NCBI RefSeq assembly: GCF_000282375.1
Contig: NZ_AKJK01000002.1
Coordinates: 1 to 33,031 of the forward strand
Reading direction: 5' to 3'
Origin: Pseudomonas sp. GM50
Lineage (GTDB): Bacteria; Pseudomonadota; Gammaproteobacteria; Pseudomonadales; Pseudomonadaceae
Length of the DNA stretch: 33,031 nucleotides
Each line of letters starts with the position of its first letter. Position 1 is the stretch's first letter. The notes beneath the pieces were generated by a model. It did no database searches, was not told where the DNA came from, and saw only the letters and a list, made by a program, of their open reading frames with translations. The translations under genes and the position numbers were made by a program. This document shows, one piece after another, positions 19,386 to 31,600 of the stretch.

Positions 19386-20439
19386 GCTCGATCGCTACAT
19401 CGGTAGCAGCGTGTTCGTCGCGATCCTGGCAGTGCTGGGGATCATCCTCGGCCTGGCCACGCTGTTTGCCTTCATCGATGAAATGAGTGAGGTCAGCGAT
19501 ACCTACACTCTGATGGATGTCCTGAGCTATGTGCTGCTGACCGCGCCGCGCCGTCTGTACGACATGTTGCCGATGGCGGCGCTGATCGGTTGCCTGATCG
19601 GCCTCGGCAGTCTGGCCAGCCACAGTGAACTGACCATCATGCGCGCTGCGGGCGTGTCGCTCGGGCGGATCGTCTGGGCTGTCATGAAGCCGATGCTGCT
19701 TTTGATGGCGGTGGGGCTGGTGATTGGCGAGTACGTCGCGCCGGCCACGGAAGTCACCGCCCAGGCCAACCGCTCGCTGGCCCAGGGCAGTGGCGACGCG
19801 CAAAGCGCCAAGCATGGTCTGTGGCACCGGCAGGGTGACGAGTTCATTCACGTCAACTCTGTGCAACCCAATGGTCTGCTGTACGGCGTGACCCGTTATC
19901 GCTTCGACGATCAACGCCACATGTTGTCTTCGAGCTTCGCCAAACGCGCGGAATTCGATACGGATCACTGGCAGCTGAGCGACGTCACGACCACGTTGTT
20001 CCATGACAAGAGCACCGAAGTGGTGACGACTCCGGTGGAGCGCTGGGAAGTAGCCTTGAGCCCACAACTGCTGAGCACCGTGGTGATGGCGCCTGAATCA
20101 CTGTCGATCACCGGTCTGTGGAGTTACATCCACTACCTGGCTGACCAGGGCCTGAGCAACGGTCGTTACTGGCTGGCGTTTTGGGTCAAGGTGTTGCAGC
20201 CGCTGGTGACCGCTGCATTGGTGCTGATGGCGATTTCCTTCATCTTCGGCCCGTTGCGTTCGGTGACCCTCGGTCAGCGGGTCTTTACCGGTGTGCTGGT
20301 GGGTTTCACCTTCCGCATCGTCCAGGATTTGCTGGGCCCTTCGAGCCTGGTATTCGGTTTCTCGCCGCTGTTTGCGGTACTGGTACCGGCCAGTGTCTGT
20401 GCCCTGGCCGGTGTCTGGTTGTTGCGCCGGGCCGGTTGA
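19378..20439 (+). CDS. lptG: LPS export ABC transporter permease LptG
   Basis: This 353-residue permease is the partner of LptF. It starts MDKLDRYIGSSVFVAILAVL, with the family stretch FAFIDEMSEVSDTYTLMDVL, the coupling region ELTIMRAAGVSLGRIVWAVM and C-terminal membrane helices (GVLVGFTFRIVQDLLGPSSL). The start is GTG 19378 with GGAGG about seven bases upstream inside lptF. An ATG six codons earlier lies before that binding site. Overlap with lptF implies equal, coupled synthesis of the two halves. The operon ends at a terminator 33 bp downstream. Confidence 0.94.
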
Positions 20440-20471
20440 TCGCGGGTTTTTCCCGATGTGGCTTGTCACTC

Positions 20472-20504
20472 AAAACGCCCCTGTCGCAAGACCGGGGCGT
20501 TTTT
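20472..20504 (+). terminator. Rho-independent terminator of lptFG
   Basis: AAAACGCCCC pairs with GGGGCGTTTT, with an inner GTC/GAC pair capped by GCAA and a T-run. It separates lptFG from the lepA operon. Confidence 0.9.
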
Positions 20505-20528
20505 GTATGCGCCGTCTGACCTGCGAAC

Positions 20529-20558
20529 GTGACGCTTGCGCCGTGGATCAGGTACAAT
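20529..20558 (+). promoter_or_regulatory. Predicted sigma-70 promoter of lepA-lepB
   Basis: GTGACG at 20529-20534 and TACAAT at 20553-20558 are spaced by 18 bp, about 52 bp upstream of the lepA start and just after the lptFG terminator. The -10 is close to consensus. Confidence 0.55.
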
Positions 20559-20610
20559 TCCCGGCTATTTTTCGGCGGGCTATGCCTGCAGCCTTTTTGA
20601 GTGTTGATCC

Positions 20611-22410
20611 GTGAGTGATTTGAGTCATATCCGCAATTTCTCCATCATCGCCCACATTGACCATGGCAAGTCGACGCTGGCCGATCGCTTCATCCAGATG
20701 TGCGGCGGCCTTGCCGAGCGCGAAATGGAAGCCCAGGTGCTGGACTCCATGGACCTGGAACGTGAACGCGGGATCACCATCAAGGCCCACAGCGTCACCC
20801 TTTATTACACCGCTCGCGATGGCATCAAGTACCAGCTGAACTTCATTGACACCCCCGGCCACGTCGACTTCACCTACGAAGTCAGCCGGTCGCTGGCGGC
20901 CTGTGAAGGTGCGTTGCTGGTGGTCGATGCCGGTCAGGGCGTTGAAGCGCAGTCGGTTGCCAACTGCTACACGGCGATCGAGCAGGGCCTGGAAGTCATG
21001 CCAGTCCTGAACAAGATCGACCTGCCTCAGGCCGATCCGGACCGCGTCAAAGAAGAAATCGAGAAAATCATCGGCATCGATGCCACCGATGCGGTCGAGT
21101 GCAGCGCCAAGACTGGCCTGGGCGTCGACGAAGTGCTCGAACGCCTGGTTCACACCATTCCCGCGCCGACCGGCAACTACGAAGATCCGCTGCAAGCGTT
21201 GATCATCGACTCCTGGTTCGACAACTACCTGGGCGTTGTTTCCCTGGTTCGCGTGCGTCACGGTCGTGTGAAGAAGGGCGACAAGATCCTCGTCAAGTCC
21301 ACCGGCAAGATCCACCTGGTGGACAGCGTCGGTGTATTCAATCCGAAACACACCCCTACCGTCGACCTGAAGGCCGGTGAAGTGGGCTTCATCATCGCCA
21401 GCATCAAGGACATTCACGGTGCGCCAGTGGGCGATACCCTGACCTTGAGCTCGACGCCGGACGTCGATGTGCTGCCAGGCTTCAAACGCATTCAGCCGCA
21501 GGTGTACGCCGGTTTGTTCCCGGTCAGCTCCGACGACTTCGAAGACTTCCGCGAGGCGCTGCAAAAGCTCACCCTCAACGATTCGTCGTTGCAATACACA
21601 CCGGAAAGCTCAGACGCACTGGGTTTCGGCTTCCGTTGCGGCTTCCTCGGCATGCTGCACATGGAAATCATCCAGGAGCGCCTGGAGCGCGAATACAACC
21701 TGGACCTGATCACCACGGCGCCGACGGTAATCTTCGAGCTGCTGCTCAAGACCGGCGAGACGATTTATGTCGATAACCCGTCCAAGCTGCCGGACCTGTC
21801 GTCGATCGAAGACATGCGTGAGCCGATCGTGCGGGCCAATATCCTTGTGCCGCAAGAGCACCTGGGTAACGTCATTACCCTGTGTATCGAAAAGCGTGGC
21901 GTGCAGCACGACATGCTGTTCCTCGGTACCCAGGTACAAGTGACCTACGATTTGCCGATGAACGAAGTGGTCCTCGACTTCTTCGACCGTCTGAAATCCA
22001 CCAGCCGTGGCTATGCTTCGCTGGATTACCATTTCGATCGTTACCAATCGGCTAGTCTGGTGAAACTGGACGTGCTGATCAACGGCGACAAGGTCGACGC
22101 CCTGGCGTTGATCGTGCACCGTGACAATGCGCACTACAAAGGTCGCCAGTTGACCGAGAAGATGAAAGAACTGATTCCGCGGCAGATGTTCGACGTGGCA
22201 ATCCAGGCCGCCATTGGCGGGCAGATTGTGGCGCGGACAACCGTCAAGGCGCTCAGAAAGAACGTATTGGCCAAATGCTACGGTGGTGACGTCAGCCGTA
22301 AGAAAAAGCTGCTGGAAAAGCAAAAGGCCGGTAAAAAACGCATGAAGCAGGTCGGTAACGTGGAAATTCCACAAGAAGCCTTCCTTGCTGTGCTCAGGTT
22401 GGATAGTTAG
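20611..22410 (+). CDS. lepA: Elongation factor 4 (LepA)
   Basis: This 599-residue translational GTPase, the same length as in E. coli, acts on stalled or initiating ribosomes. The P-loop AHIDHGKST is at residues 14-22, DTPGH at 80-84 and NKID near 134. EF-G-like domains II, III and V and the LepA-specific C-terminal domain follow ([20 protein letters not shown]). The start is GTG 20611 with only a weak Shine-Dalgarno. lepB starts 5 bp after the stop, the classic lepA-lepB pairing. No anomalies are seen. Confidence 0.97.
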   Translation: MSDLSHIRNFSIIAHIDHGKSTLADRFIQMCGGLAEREMEAQVLDSMDLERERGITIKAHSVTLYYTARDGIKYQLNFIDTPGHVDFTYEVSRSLAACEGALLVVDAGQGVEAQSVANCYTAIEQGLEVMPVLNKIDLPQADPDRVKEEIEKIIGIDATDAVECSAKTGLGVDEVLERLVHTIPAPTGNYEDPLQALIIDSWFDNYLGVVSLVRVRHGRVKKGDKILVKSTGKIHLVDSVGVFNPKHTPTVDLKAGEVGFIIASIKDIHGAPVGDTLTLSSTPDVDVLPGFKRIQPQVYAGLFPVSSDDFEDFREALQKLTLNDSSLQYTPESSDALGFGFRCGFLGMLHMEIIQERLEREYNLDLITTAPTVIFELLLKTGETIYVDNPSKLPDLSSIEDMREPIVRANILVPQEHLGNVITLCIEKRGVQHDMLFLGTQVQVTYDLPMNEVVLDFFDRLKSTSRGYASLDYHFDRYQSASLVKLDVLINGDKVDALALIVHRDNAHYKGRQLTEKMKELIPRQMFDVAIQAAIGGQIVARTTVKALRKNVLAKCYGGDVSRKKKLLEKQKAGKKRMKQVGNVEIPQEAFLAVLRLDS

Positions 22411-22415
22411 GTCCT

Positions 22416-23270
22416 ATGTCACTAAATTTCCCGCTGTTGCTGGTCATCGCCGTGTTCGTCTGCGGCCTGTTGGCGTTGCTCGATCTGCTGTTCCTGGCGC
22501 CACGGCGCCGGGCTGCCATTAACTCCTATCAAGGAAGCGTCAGCCAGGCTGACATGGTGGTGGTCGAGAAACTGAACAAAGAGCCGCTGCTGGTCGAATA
22601 CGGCAAGTCGTTCTTCCCGGTGTTGTTCATCGTGCTGGTGCTGCGTTCGTTCCTGGTGGAACCGTTCCAGATTCCTTCCGGCTCGATGAAACCAACCCTG
22701 GACGTCGGCGACTTCATTCTGGTGAACAAATTTTCTTACGGGATCCGCCTGCCGGTGATCGACAAGAAAGTCATCGAAGTCGGTGATCCGCAGCGCGGCG
22801 ATGTGATGGTGTTCCGCTACCCAAGCGACCCGAACGTCAATTACATCAAGCGCGTGGTGGGCCTGCCGGGTGACCAGATTCGCTACACCGCTGACAAGCG
22901 CCTGTTCGTCAACGGTGAGTCGATCGCCGAACAACTGGTTGGCTCCGAGCCGGGCACGTTGGGCAGCGCCGAGCTCTACAAGGAAAAACTCGGCATCGCC
23001 GAGCACCTTATCCGCAAGGAAATGAGCCGCTACCGCGCAACGCCGGATCATTCGTGGACCGTGCCTGCCGGGCACTACTTCATGATGGGCGACAACCGCG
23101 ACAACTCGAACGACAGTCGCTACTGGGATGATCCGAGTATTCCCAAGGATCTGCTGGGCATGGTTCCCGACAAGAATATCGTCGGCAAGGCCTTCGCAGT
23201 CTGGATGAGCTGGCCGGAACCCAAACTCAGTCACCTGCCGAATTTCTCGCGGGTTGGCCTGATCAAGTAA
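22416..23270 (+). CDS. lepB: Signal peptidase I
   Basis: This 284-residue inner-membrane serine protease removes signal peptides from exported proteins. Two N-terminal hydrophobic segments (residues about 5-28 and 66-80) bracket a basic cytoplasmic loop. The catalytic Ser90 lies in IPSGSMKPTL and the Lys145 general base in YIKRVVGLPGD; box E appears as GDNRDNSNDSR. These numbers coincide with the E. coli Ser90/Lys145 dyad. It is in operon with lepA. Downstream is a hairpin and a small ORF instead of the gene normally present before rnc. Confidence 0.96.
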   Translation: MSLNFPLLLVIAVFVCGLLALLDLLFLAPRRRAAINSYQGSVSQADMVVVEKLNKEPLLVEYGKSFFPVLFIVLVLRSFLVEPFQIPSGSMKPTLDVGDFILVNKFSYGIRLPVIDKKVIEVGDPQRGDVMVFRYPSDPNVNYIKRVVGLPGDQIRYTADKRLFVNGESIAEQLVGSEPGTLGSAELYKEKLGIAEHLIRKEMSRYRATPDHSWTVPAGHYFMMGDNRDNSNDSRYWDDPSIPKDLLGMVPDKNIVGKAFAVWMSWPEPKLSHLPNFSRVGLIK

Positions 23271-23277
23271 TCACACA

Positions 23278-23300
23278 CGGCGCTGTTGAACACAGCGCCG
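23278..23300 (+). other. Hairpin after lepB
   Basis: A perfect 9-bp stem, CGGCGCTGT with ACAGCGCCG, surrounds the loop TGAAC, eight bases after the lepB stop. There is no T-run, so it may be a processing or attenuation hairpin between lepB and rnc. Confidence 0.6.
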
Positions 23301-23338
23301 AATGCATTTCTGGAGTCGGCATAATCGACGGCAGAAGC

Positions 23339-23458
23339 ATGAAAACAACGATATTCAGGACGTTATTTTTGAACACAGCGTTAATTGTCCCAAGCCTGCG
23401 CCGTACCACGGCGATGGCGGTGGAATCCAGCCACGAACTCAGCGTGGGTAAACCGTGA
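23339..23458 (+). CDS. Small ORF overlapping the rnc start, signal-peptide-like
   Basis: A 39-codon ATG frame starts [20 protein letters not shown] and ends HELSVGKP. The first 20 residues have a basic start and a hydrophobic core, like a signal peptide, and TAMA could be a cleavage site. Its TGA overlaps the rnc GTG in the arrangement GTGA, which suggests translational coupling. The upstream AGAAG is a weak binding site. In other Pseudomonas this slot holds, as I recall, a DUF4845 membrane protein of about 120 residues; nothing of that sequence is recognisable here. It may be real, a remnant or chance. Confidence 0.4.
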   Translation: MKTTIFRTLFLNTALIVPSLRRTTAMAVESSHELSVGKP

Positions 23459-24144
23459 GCGTCTCCTTAAGCCGTCTAGAGCGTCAGCTCGGCTACACCT
23501 TCAAAGACCAGGAACTGATGGTCCTGGCCTTGACTCACCGCAGCTTTGCCGGGCGCAACAACGAACGCCTGGAGTTCCTCGGTGATGCCATCCTCAACTT
23601 CGTCGCTGGCGAGGCGCTGTTCGATCGCTTCCCGCTGGCCCGCGAAGGCCAGTTGTCGCGTTTGCGCGCCCGCTTGGTGAAAGGTGAAACCCTGGCCGTA
23701 CTGGCCCGTGGTTTCGATCTGGGCGAATACCTGCGCCTGGGCTCCGGCGAATTGAAAAGCGGCGGTTTCCGTCGCGAGTCGATTCTGGCCGATGCCCTGG
23801 AAGCGCTGATTGGTGCGATCTATCTGGACGCCGGCATGGACATGGCGCGCGAGCGCGTGCTGGCCTGGCTGGCCGGAGAGTTCGAAGGCCTGACGCTGGT
23901 CGACACCAACAAAGATCCGAAAACCCGCCTGCAGGAATTCCTGCAGTCGCGTGGTTGTGAGCTGCCGCGTTACGAAGTGGTGGATATCCAGGGTGAGCCG
24001 CATTGCCGGACGTTCTTCGTCGAATGCGAAATCATCTTACTGAATGAAAAAAGCCGAGGTCAGGGTGTGAGTCGTCGTATTGCCGAACAGGTAGCGGCCG
24101 CCGCAGCACTGATTGCCCTGGGTGTGGAGAATGGCAATGACTGA
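23455..24144 (+). CDS. rnc: Ribonuclease III
   Basis: This 229-residue double-strand-specific endonuclease processes rRNA precursors and structured mRNAs. The RNase III signature [12 protein letters not shown] lies at residues 36-47 with catalytic-type Glu40 and Asp44; a second acidic cluster occurs in [18 protein letters not shown]-terminal double-stranded-RNA-binding domain begins near 155 ([20 protein letters not shown]). The start is GTG 23455, overlapping the small ORF's stop. era overlaps its last 8 bp. In E. coli RNase III cleaves its own leader; the lepB-rnc hairpin region would be the place to look for that here. Confidence 0.97.
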   Translation: MSVSLSRLERQLGYTFKDQELMVLALTHRSFAGRNNERLEFLGDAILNFVAGEALFDRFPLAREGQLSRLRARLVKGETLAVLARGFDLGEYLRLGSGELKSGGFRRESILADALEALIGAIYLDAGMDMARERVLAWLAGEFEGLTLVDTNKDPKTRLQEFLQSRGCELPRYEVVDIQGEPHCRTFFVECEIILLNEKSRGQGVSRRIAEQVAAAAALIALGVENGND

Positions 24145-25039
24145 TTCAACCGCAACTCGCTGTGGCTATGTTGCCATCGTCGGCCGTCCCAACGTGGGCA
24201 AGTCCACGCTGCTGAACCACATTCTGGGTCAGAAGCTGGCGATCACCTCGCGCAAGCCGCAGACCACCCGCCACAACATGCTCGGCATCAAGACCGAAGG
24301 CACCGTTCAGGCGATCTACGTCGACACCCCTGGCATGCACAAGGGCGGCGAAAAGGCCCTGAACCGCTACATGAACAAGACCGCTTCGGCGGCGTTGAAA
24401 GACGTCGACGTGGTGATCTTCGTGGTTGACCGCACCAAGTGGACCGATGAAGACCAGATGGTCCTCGAGCGCGTTCAGTACGTGACCGGCCCGCTGATCG
24501 TGGCGCTGAACAAGACCGACCGTATCGAAGACAAATCCGAGCTGATGCCGCACCTGACCTGGCTACAGGAACAGCTGCCGAACGCGCAGATCATGCCGAT
24601 CTCGGCCCAGCACGGGCACAACCTGGACACGCTGGAACGAGTGATTGCCGAGCACCTGCCGGAAAACGATCACTTCTTCCCGGAAGATCAGATCACTGAC
24701 CGCAGCAGCCGCTTCCTCGCCGCTGAGCTGGTGCGCGAGAAAATCATGCGCCAGTTGGGCGCCGAGCTGCCGTACCAGATCACCGTGGAAATCGAAGAGT
24801 TCAAGCAGCAGGGCAAAACCCTGCACATCCATGCCTTGATCCTCGTCGAACGTGACGGCCAGAAGAAAATCATCATTGGCGACAAGGGTGAGCGCATCAA
24901 GCGCATCGGCACCGAGGCGCGCAAGGATATGGAGCTGCTGTTCGACTCCAAGATCATGCTCAACCTGTGGGTCAAGGTTAAGGGCGGCTGGTCCGATGAC
25001 GAACGTGCGCTGCGTTCGCTGGGTTACGGCGACCTGTAA
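24137..25039 (+). CDS. era: GTPase Era
   Basis: This 300-residue GTPase binds the 3' end of 16S rRNA and helps mature the 30S subunit. The G1 loop GRPNVGKST is near residues 16-24, with DTPGMHK (G3), NKTD (G4) and SAQHG (G5) in order. The C-terminal KH domain shows [16 protein letters not shown] 24137 is chosen because GGAGA lies six bases upstream; an ATG at 24131 abuts that site. It overlaps rnc by 8 bp, a conserved coupling. A run of tandem duplications begins directly after the stop. Confidence 0.97.
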   Translation: MTDSTATRCGYVAIVGRPNVGKSTLLNHILGQKLAITSRKPQTTRHNMLGIKTEGTVQAIYVDTPGMHKGGEKALNRYMNKTASAALKDVDVVIFVVDRTKWTDEDQMVLERVQYVTGPLIVALNKTDRIEDKSELMPHLTWLQEQLPNAQIMPISAQHGHNLDTLERVIAEHLPENDHFFPEDQITDRSSRFLAAELVREKIMRQLGAELPYQITVEIEEFKQQGKTLHIHALILVERDGQKKIIIGDKGERIKRIGTEARKDMELLFDSKIMLNLWVKVKGGWSDDERALRSLGYGDL

Positions 25040-25040
25040 C

Positions 25041-25140
25041 ACCGGTTCCTGATACACCGAACCGGTTCCTGATACACCGAAGTACCCCCTGATACACCGA
25101 AGTACCCCTGTGGGAGCGAGAGTACCCCTGTGGGAGCGAG
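25041..25140 (+). repeat. Staggered 20-bp tandem duplications after era
   Basis: The 100 bp divide exactly into five 20-bp units. Units 1 and 2 are identical (accggttcctgatacaccga). Unit 3 joins agtacccc to the end of unit 1. Units 4 and 5 are identical (agtacccctgtgggagcgag). This can be read as a shorter ancestral sequence in which three overlapping 20-bp windows were each duplicated once. The last unit runs into the REP element at 25129. Confidence 0.95.
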
Positions 25141-25218
25141 CCTGCTCGCGATAGCGGTCTGTCAGTCAACATCAATGTTGAATGTCAGGTCCTCATCGCG
25201 AGCAGGCTCGCTCCCACA
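25129..25218. repeat. REP-type palindrome pair (TGTGGGAGCGAGCCTGCTCG family)
   Basis: TGTGGGAGCGAGCCTGCTCG... on the left and its complement ...GGCTCGCTCCCACA on the right enclose a centre containing CAACATCAATGTTG. The first 12 bases of the left arm also occur at 25109-25120 because of the tandem duplication. It lies between era and recO. Confidence 0.92.
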
Positions 25219-25272
25219 TTGGTTTTGGGTGGTTTATAAATCTGTGCTGACTCATTGAGAACGCTGACTTCC

Positions 25273-25962
25273 ATGTCCCAAACCCCTCCCATCGGCCAAC
25301 CCGCCTACGTCCTCCATAGCCGCGCCTACCGCGAAAGCAGCGCGCTGGTGGACTTCCTTACGCCGCAAGGTCGGCTGCGGGCGGTGTTGCGTAGCGCACG
25401 GGGCAAGGCCGGGACGTTGGCGCGGCCTTTCGTGCCGCTGGAAGTCGAATTCCGTGGCCGGGGCGAGCTGAAGAATGTCGGCCGCATGGAAAGCGCCGGT
25501 GTTTCCACCTGGCTCAACGGCGAGGCGCTGTTCAGCGGTCTCTACCTCAACGAATTGCTGATCCGTCTGCTGCCCGCCGAAGACCCTCATCCCGCGGTTT
25601 TCGATCACTACGCCGCGACCTTGCTCGCCTTGGCCGAAGGCCGTCCGTTGGAGCCTTTGCTGCGTTCCTTCGAATGGCGTTTGCTTGACGACCTCGGTTA
25701 CGGTTTTGCACTGAATACCGATATCCACGGCGACCTCATCGCGCCGGATGGTCTCTACCGCTTGCAAGTGGATGCGGGCCTGGAACGGGTCTACCTGCTA
25801 CAACCGGGCCTGTTCAACGGCACTGAATTGCTGGCCATGGCCGATGCCGACTGGTCCGCGCCTGGTGCGCTGTCCGCCGCCAAGCGCTTGATGCGCCAGG
25901 CACTGGCCGTTCATCTGGGTGGTCGTCCGCTGGTCAGTCGTGAGTTGTTTCGCAAGCCCTGA
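25273..25962 (+). CDS. recO: DNA repair protein RecO
   Basis: This 229-residue protein works with RecR to load RecA on SSB-coated single-stranded DNA and to anneal strands. The N-terminal OB fold is seen in [20 protein letters not shown] and the central helical part in [18 protein letters not shown]. No cysteine occurs anywhere, so the zinc finger found in some RecO proteins is absent. ATG 25273 (MSQTPP) is preferred over a TTG six codons upstream; the binding site is weak (GAGAA). pdxJ follows 50 bp later, the usual order. Confidence 0.93.
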   Translation: MSQTPPIGQPAYVLHSRAYRESSALVDFLTPQGRLRAVLRSARGKAGTLARPFVPLEVEFRGRGELKNVGRMESAGVSTWLNGEALFSGLYLNELLIRLLPAEDPHPAVFDHYAATLLALAEGRPLEPLLRSFEWRLLDDLGYGFALNTDIHGDLIAPDGLYRLQVDAGLERVYLLQPGLFNGTELLAMADADWSAPGALSAAKRLMRQALAVHLGGRPLVSRELFRKP

Positions 25963-26012
25963 TCACCCCGTATGCTGTGCACCGAACTTTCCCTTATTTC
26001 AGGAGCGCTTCC

Positions 26013-26759
26013 GTGACCACCAGCAATCGCATTCTTCTTGGCGTGAACATCGACCACGTTGCCACCCTGCGTCAGGCCCGGGGTACTCGCTACCCGGATC
26101 CGGTCAAGGCAGCGCTGGACGCGGAAGAGGCGGGCGCTGACGGCATCACCGTGCACTTGCGCGAAGACCGCCGGCACATTCAGGAGCGCGATGTGCTGCT
26201 GCTCAAGGACGTGCTGCAAACCCGCATGAACTTTGAAATGGGCGTCACCGAAGAAATGATGGCGTTCGCCGAACGCATCCGCCCGGCGCACATTTGCCTG
26301 GTTCCGGAAACCCGTCAGGAGCTGACCACCGAAGGCGGTCTGGACGTGGCAGGGCAGGAGGCGCGGATCAAGGCTGCGGTAGATCGCCTGGCGAAGATCG
26401 GCTGTGAAGTGTCGCTGTTCATCGACGCTGACGAGCGGCAGATCGAAGCGTCCCGCCGTGTCGGTGCACCAGCCATCGAATTGCACACCGGGCGTTATGC
26501 GGACGCCGAGACGCCAACCGAAGTCGCTGAAGAGCTCAAGCGCGTGGCCGATGGCGTGGCATTCGGTCTGGCCCAGGGGCTGATCGTCAATGCCGGTCAC
26601 GGTCTGCACTATCACAACGTCGAGGCTGTTGCGGCGATCAAGGGCATCAATGAACTGAACATCGGCCATGCGCTGGTGGCCCACGCGTTGTTCGTCGGGT
26701 TCAAGTCGGCTGTTTCCGAGATGAAAGCACTGATTCTGGCTGCTGCACTGAAGGGTTGA
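26013..26759 (+). CDS. pdxJ: Pyridoxine 5'-phosphate synthase
   Basis: This 248-residue TIM-barrel enzyme condenses 1-deoxy-D-xylulose 5-phosphate with 3-amino-2-oxopropyl phosphate to give pyridoxine 5'-phosphate, the last ring-forming step of the DXP-dependent vitamin B6 route. Diagnostic stretches are [38 protein letters not shown] with the active-site Glu, and [13 protein letters not shown]. The start is GTG 26013 with AGGAGCG upstream; an in-frame ATG at 25977 lies before that site. It closes the lepA-to-pdxJ series. Confidence 0.96.
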   Translation: MTTSNRILLGVNIDHVATLRQARGTRYPDPVKAALDAEEAGADGITVHLREDRRHIQERDVLLLKDVLQTRMNFEMGVTEEMMAFAERIRPAHICLVPETRQELTTEGGLDVAGQEARIKAAVDRLAKIGCEVSLFIDADERQIEASRRVGAPAIELHTGRYADAETPTEVAEELKRVADGVAFGLAQGLIVNAGHGLHYHNVEAVAAIKGINELNIGHALVAHALFVGFKSAVSEMKALILAAALKG

Positions 26760-26772
26760 GATCGGCGGCGCT

Positions 26773-26866
26773 GCCTTCGCGGGCAAGCCTCGCTCCTACA
26801 GTTTCGTGTCGATCGCAATTGTGTGTTTGACACAAACCTGTAGGAGCGAGGCTTGCCCGCGAAGGC
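26773..26866. repeat. REP-type palindrome pair, reversed arrangement (copy 3)
   Basis: Same unit as at 8924 and 12362 but turned inside out: the element opens with GCCTTCGCGGGCAAGCC... and the GTAGGAG ends face the centre. It lies between the converging pdxJ and mltF genes and could serve as a shared terminator. Confidence 0.9.
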
Positions 26867-26887
26867 GTCTTTGGAGATGACAACGAT

Positions 26888-28573
<1,686 letters not shown>

Positions 28574-28574
28574 C

Positions 28575-28580
28575 TAGAAT
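28575..28580 (+). promoter_or_regulatory. Possible -10 box of purL
   Basis: TAGAAT lies 42 bp upstream of the purL ATG. The hexamer at the -35 position (GTGCTG) is weak. No purine-type riboswitch fold was recognised in the short leader. Confidence 0.35.
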
Positions 28581-28622
28581 GCACGGCCTCAAAGCACACC
28601 CCTTCCCGAGGCTGTCCCGAAG

Positions 28623-31600
28623 ATGTTGATCCTGCGCGGCGCTCCTGCCCTTTCTGCCTTTCGCCACAGCAAACTCCTTGAGCAACTGAGCCAGAAGGTT
28701 CCGGCTGTCAGTGGCTTGTATGCTGAATTCGCTCACTTCGCCGAAGTTACCGGCGTCCTGACCGGCGACGAACAGCAGGTGCTCGCGCGCCTTCTGAAGT
28801 ACGGCCCAAGCGTTCCAGTACAAGAGCCAACCGGTCGTCTGTTTCTGGTGTTGCCACGTTTCGGCACTATCTCGCCGTGGTCCAGTAAAGCCAGCGACAT
28901 CGCTCGCAACTGCGGCCTGACCAAGATCCAGCGCCTGGAGCGCGGTATCGCGTTCTACGTCGCCGGCCAGTTCAGCGACGCCGAAGCGCAGCTGATTGCA
29001 GGCGCGCTGCATGACCGCATGACCCAGATCGTATTGGATAACCTTGAACAAGCCGCCGGCCTGTTCAGCCACGCCGAACCCAAGCCCCTGACCGCGATCG
29101 ACGTGTTGGGTGGCGGCCGCGCCGCGCTGGAAAAAGCCAACACCGAGCTGGGCCTGGCCCTGGCCGAAGACGAGATCGACTATCTGGTCGCAGCCTTCGT
29201 CGGCTTGAAGCGCAACCCGCACGACATCGAACTGATGATGTTTGCCCAGGCGAACTCCGAGCACTGCCGTCACAAGATCTTCAACGCCAGTTGGGACATC
29301 GACGGTCAGAGCCAGGAAAAAAGCCTGTTCGGCATGATCAAGAACACCTACCAGATGCACAGCGAAGGTGTTCTGTCGGCTTATAAGGACAACGCCTCGG
29401 TAATCGTCGGCTCCGTCGCCGGCCGTTTCTTCCCGGACCCTGAAACCCGCCAGTACGGCGCGGTGCAGGAACCGGTGCACATCCTGATGAAAGTCGAAAC
29501 TCACAACCACCCGACCGCGATTGCCCCGTTCCCGGGCGCATCCACCGGTAGCGGCGGTGAGATTCGTGACGAAGGTGCAACCGGTCGCGGCGCCAAGCCA
29601 AAGGCTGGCCTGACCGGTTTCACCGTGTCCAACCTGCAAATCCCGGGTTTCGAACAGCCATGGGAAGTGCCGTACGGCAAGCCTGAGCGCATCGTTACCG
29701 CGCTGGACATCATGATCGAAGGCCCGTTGGGCGGTGCCGCGTTCAACAACGAATTCGGTCGTCCGGCCCTGACCGGTTATTTCCGTACCTTCGAACAATC
29801 GATCACCACCCCGCGTGGCGACGAAGTTCGCGGTTACCACAAGCCGATCATGCTGGCTGGCGGCATGGGTAACATCCGTGCCGAACACGTGCAGAAAGGC
29901 GAGATCACCGTTGGCTCCAAGCTGATCGTCCTCGGCGGCCCGGCAATGCTCATCGGCCTGGGCGGCGGTGCTGCCTCTTCCATGGCCACCGGCACCAGCT
30001 CGGCGGATCTGGACTTCGCATCCGTACAGCGCGAAAACCCGGAAATGGAACGTCGCTGCCAGGAAGTCATCGACCGTTGCTGGCAGTTGGGTGAACACAA
30101 CCCGATCAGCTTCATCCATGACGTCGGCGCGGGCGGTCTGTCCAACGCCTTCCCGGAACTGGTCAACGACGGCAACCGTGGCGGTCGCTTTGAACTGCGC
30201 AACATTCCAAACGACGAGCCGGGCATGGCCCCGCACGAAATCTGGAGTAACGAATCCCAGGAGCGCTACGTTCTGGCAGTCGGCCCGGCGGACTTCGAAC
30301 GCTTCCAGGCGATCTGCGAACGTGAGCGTTGCCCGTTTGCCGTGGTCGGCGAAGCCACTGCCGAACCGCAACTGACCGTGACCGACAGCCACTTCGGCAA
30401 CAGCCCGGTGGACATGCCGCTCGAAGTGCTGCTGGGCAAAGCCCCGCGCATGCACCGTTCGGCCGTTCGCGAAAACGAACTGGGCGACGATTTCGATCCG
30501 TCGACCCTCGAGATTGCCGACTGCGTCGAGCGCGTTCTGCATCACCCGGCCGTGGCCAGCAAAAGTTTCCTGATCACCATCGGCGACCGCACCATCACCG
30601 GCCTCGTGGCTCGTGATCAGATGGTCGGCCCGTGGCAGGTTCCGGTGGCCGACGTTGCCGTCACCGCTACCAGCTTCGACGTCTACACCGGTGAAGCCAT
30701 GGCCATGGGCGAGCGTACTCCGCTGGCTCTGCTGGACGCTCCGGCGTCGGGCCGCATGGCCATCGGCGAAACCCTGACCAACATCGCGGCTTCGCGCATC
30801 GCCAAAATCTCCGACATCAAGCTGTCGGCGAACTGGATGTCCGCCGCCGGTCACCCGGGTGAAGACGCGCGTCTGTACGACACCGTGAAAGCGGTCGGCA
30901 TGGAATTGTGCCCGGACCTCGGCATCACCATTCCAGTGGGCAAGGACTCGATGTCCATGGCCACCCGCTGGAACGACGAAGGCGTCGACAAGACTGTGAC
31001 TTCGCCGATGTCGCTGATCGTGACCGGTTTCGCCCCAGTCGCTGACATCCGTCAGACTATGACCCCGCAGCTGCGCATGGACAAGGGCACCACCGACCTG
31101 ATCCTGATCGACCTCGGTCGCGGTCAGAACCGCATGGGCGCTTCGATCCTCGCTCAGGTTCACGGCAAACTCGGCAAGCAGGCCCCGGACGTCGATGACG
31201 CCGAAGACCTGAAAGCTTTCTTCGCCGTGATCCAGGGCCTCAACGCCGACGGTCACTTGCTGGCTTACCACGACCGTTCCGACGGCGGTTTGCTGACCAG
31301 CGTCGTGGAAATGGCCTTCGCCGGTCATTGCGGCCTGAGCCTGAACCTCGACGGCCTGGCAGAAACCTCCGCCGACATCGCCGCGATCCTGTTCAACGAA
31401 GAACTGGGTGCTGTGATCCAGGTTCGCCAGGACGCCACTCCGGACATCCTCGCGCAGTTCAGCGCAGCGGGCCTGGGTGACTGCGTGTCGGTGATCGGTC
31501 AGCCGATGAACAACGGTGAGATCAGCATCACTTTCAACGGCGACACCGTGTTCGAAGGTCAGCGTCGTCTGCTGCAACGTCAGTGGGCCGAGACCAGCTA

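Noticed and set aside
25041..25140. CRISPR-like or iteron array
   Set aside because: Units are directly adjacent without spacers, only two are alike at each end, and there are no cas or rep genes nearby.
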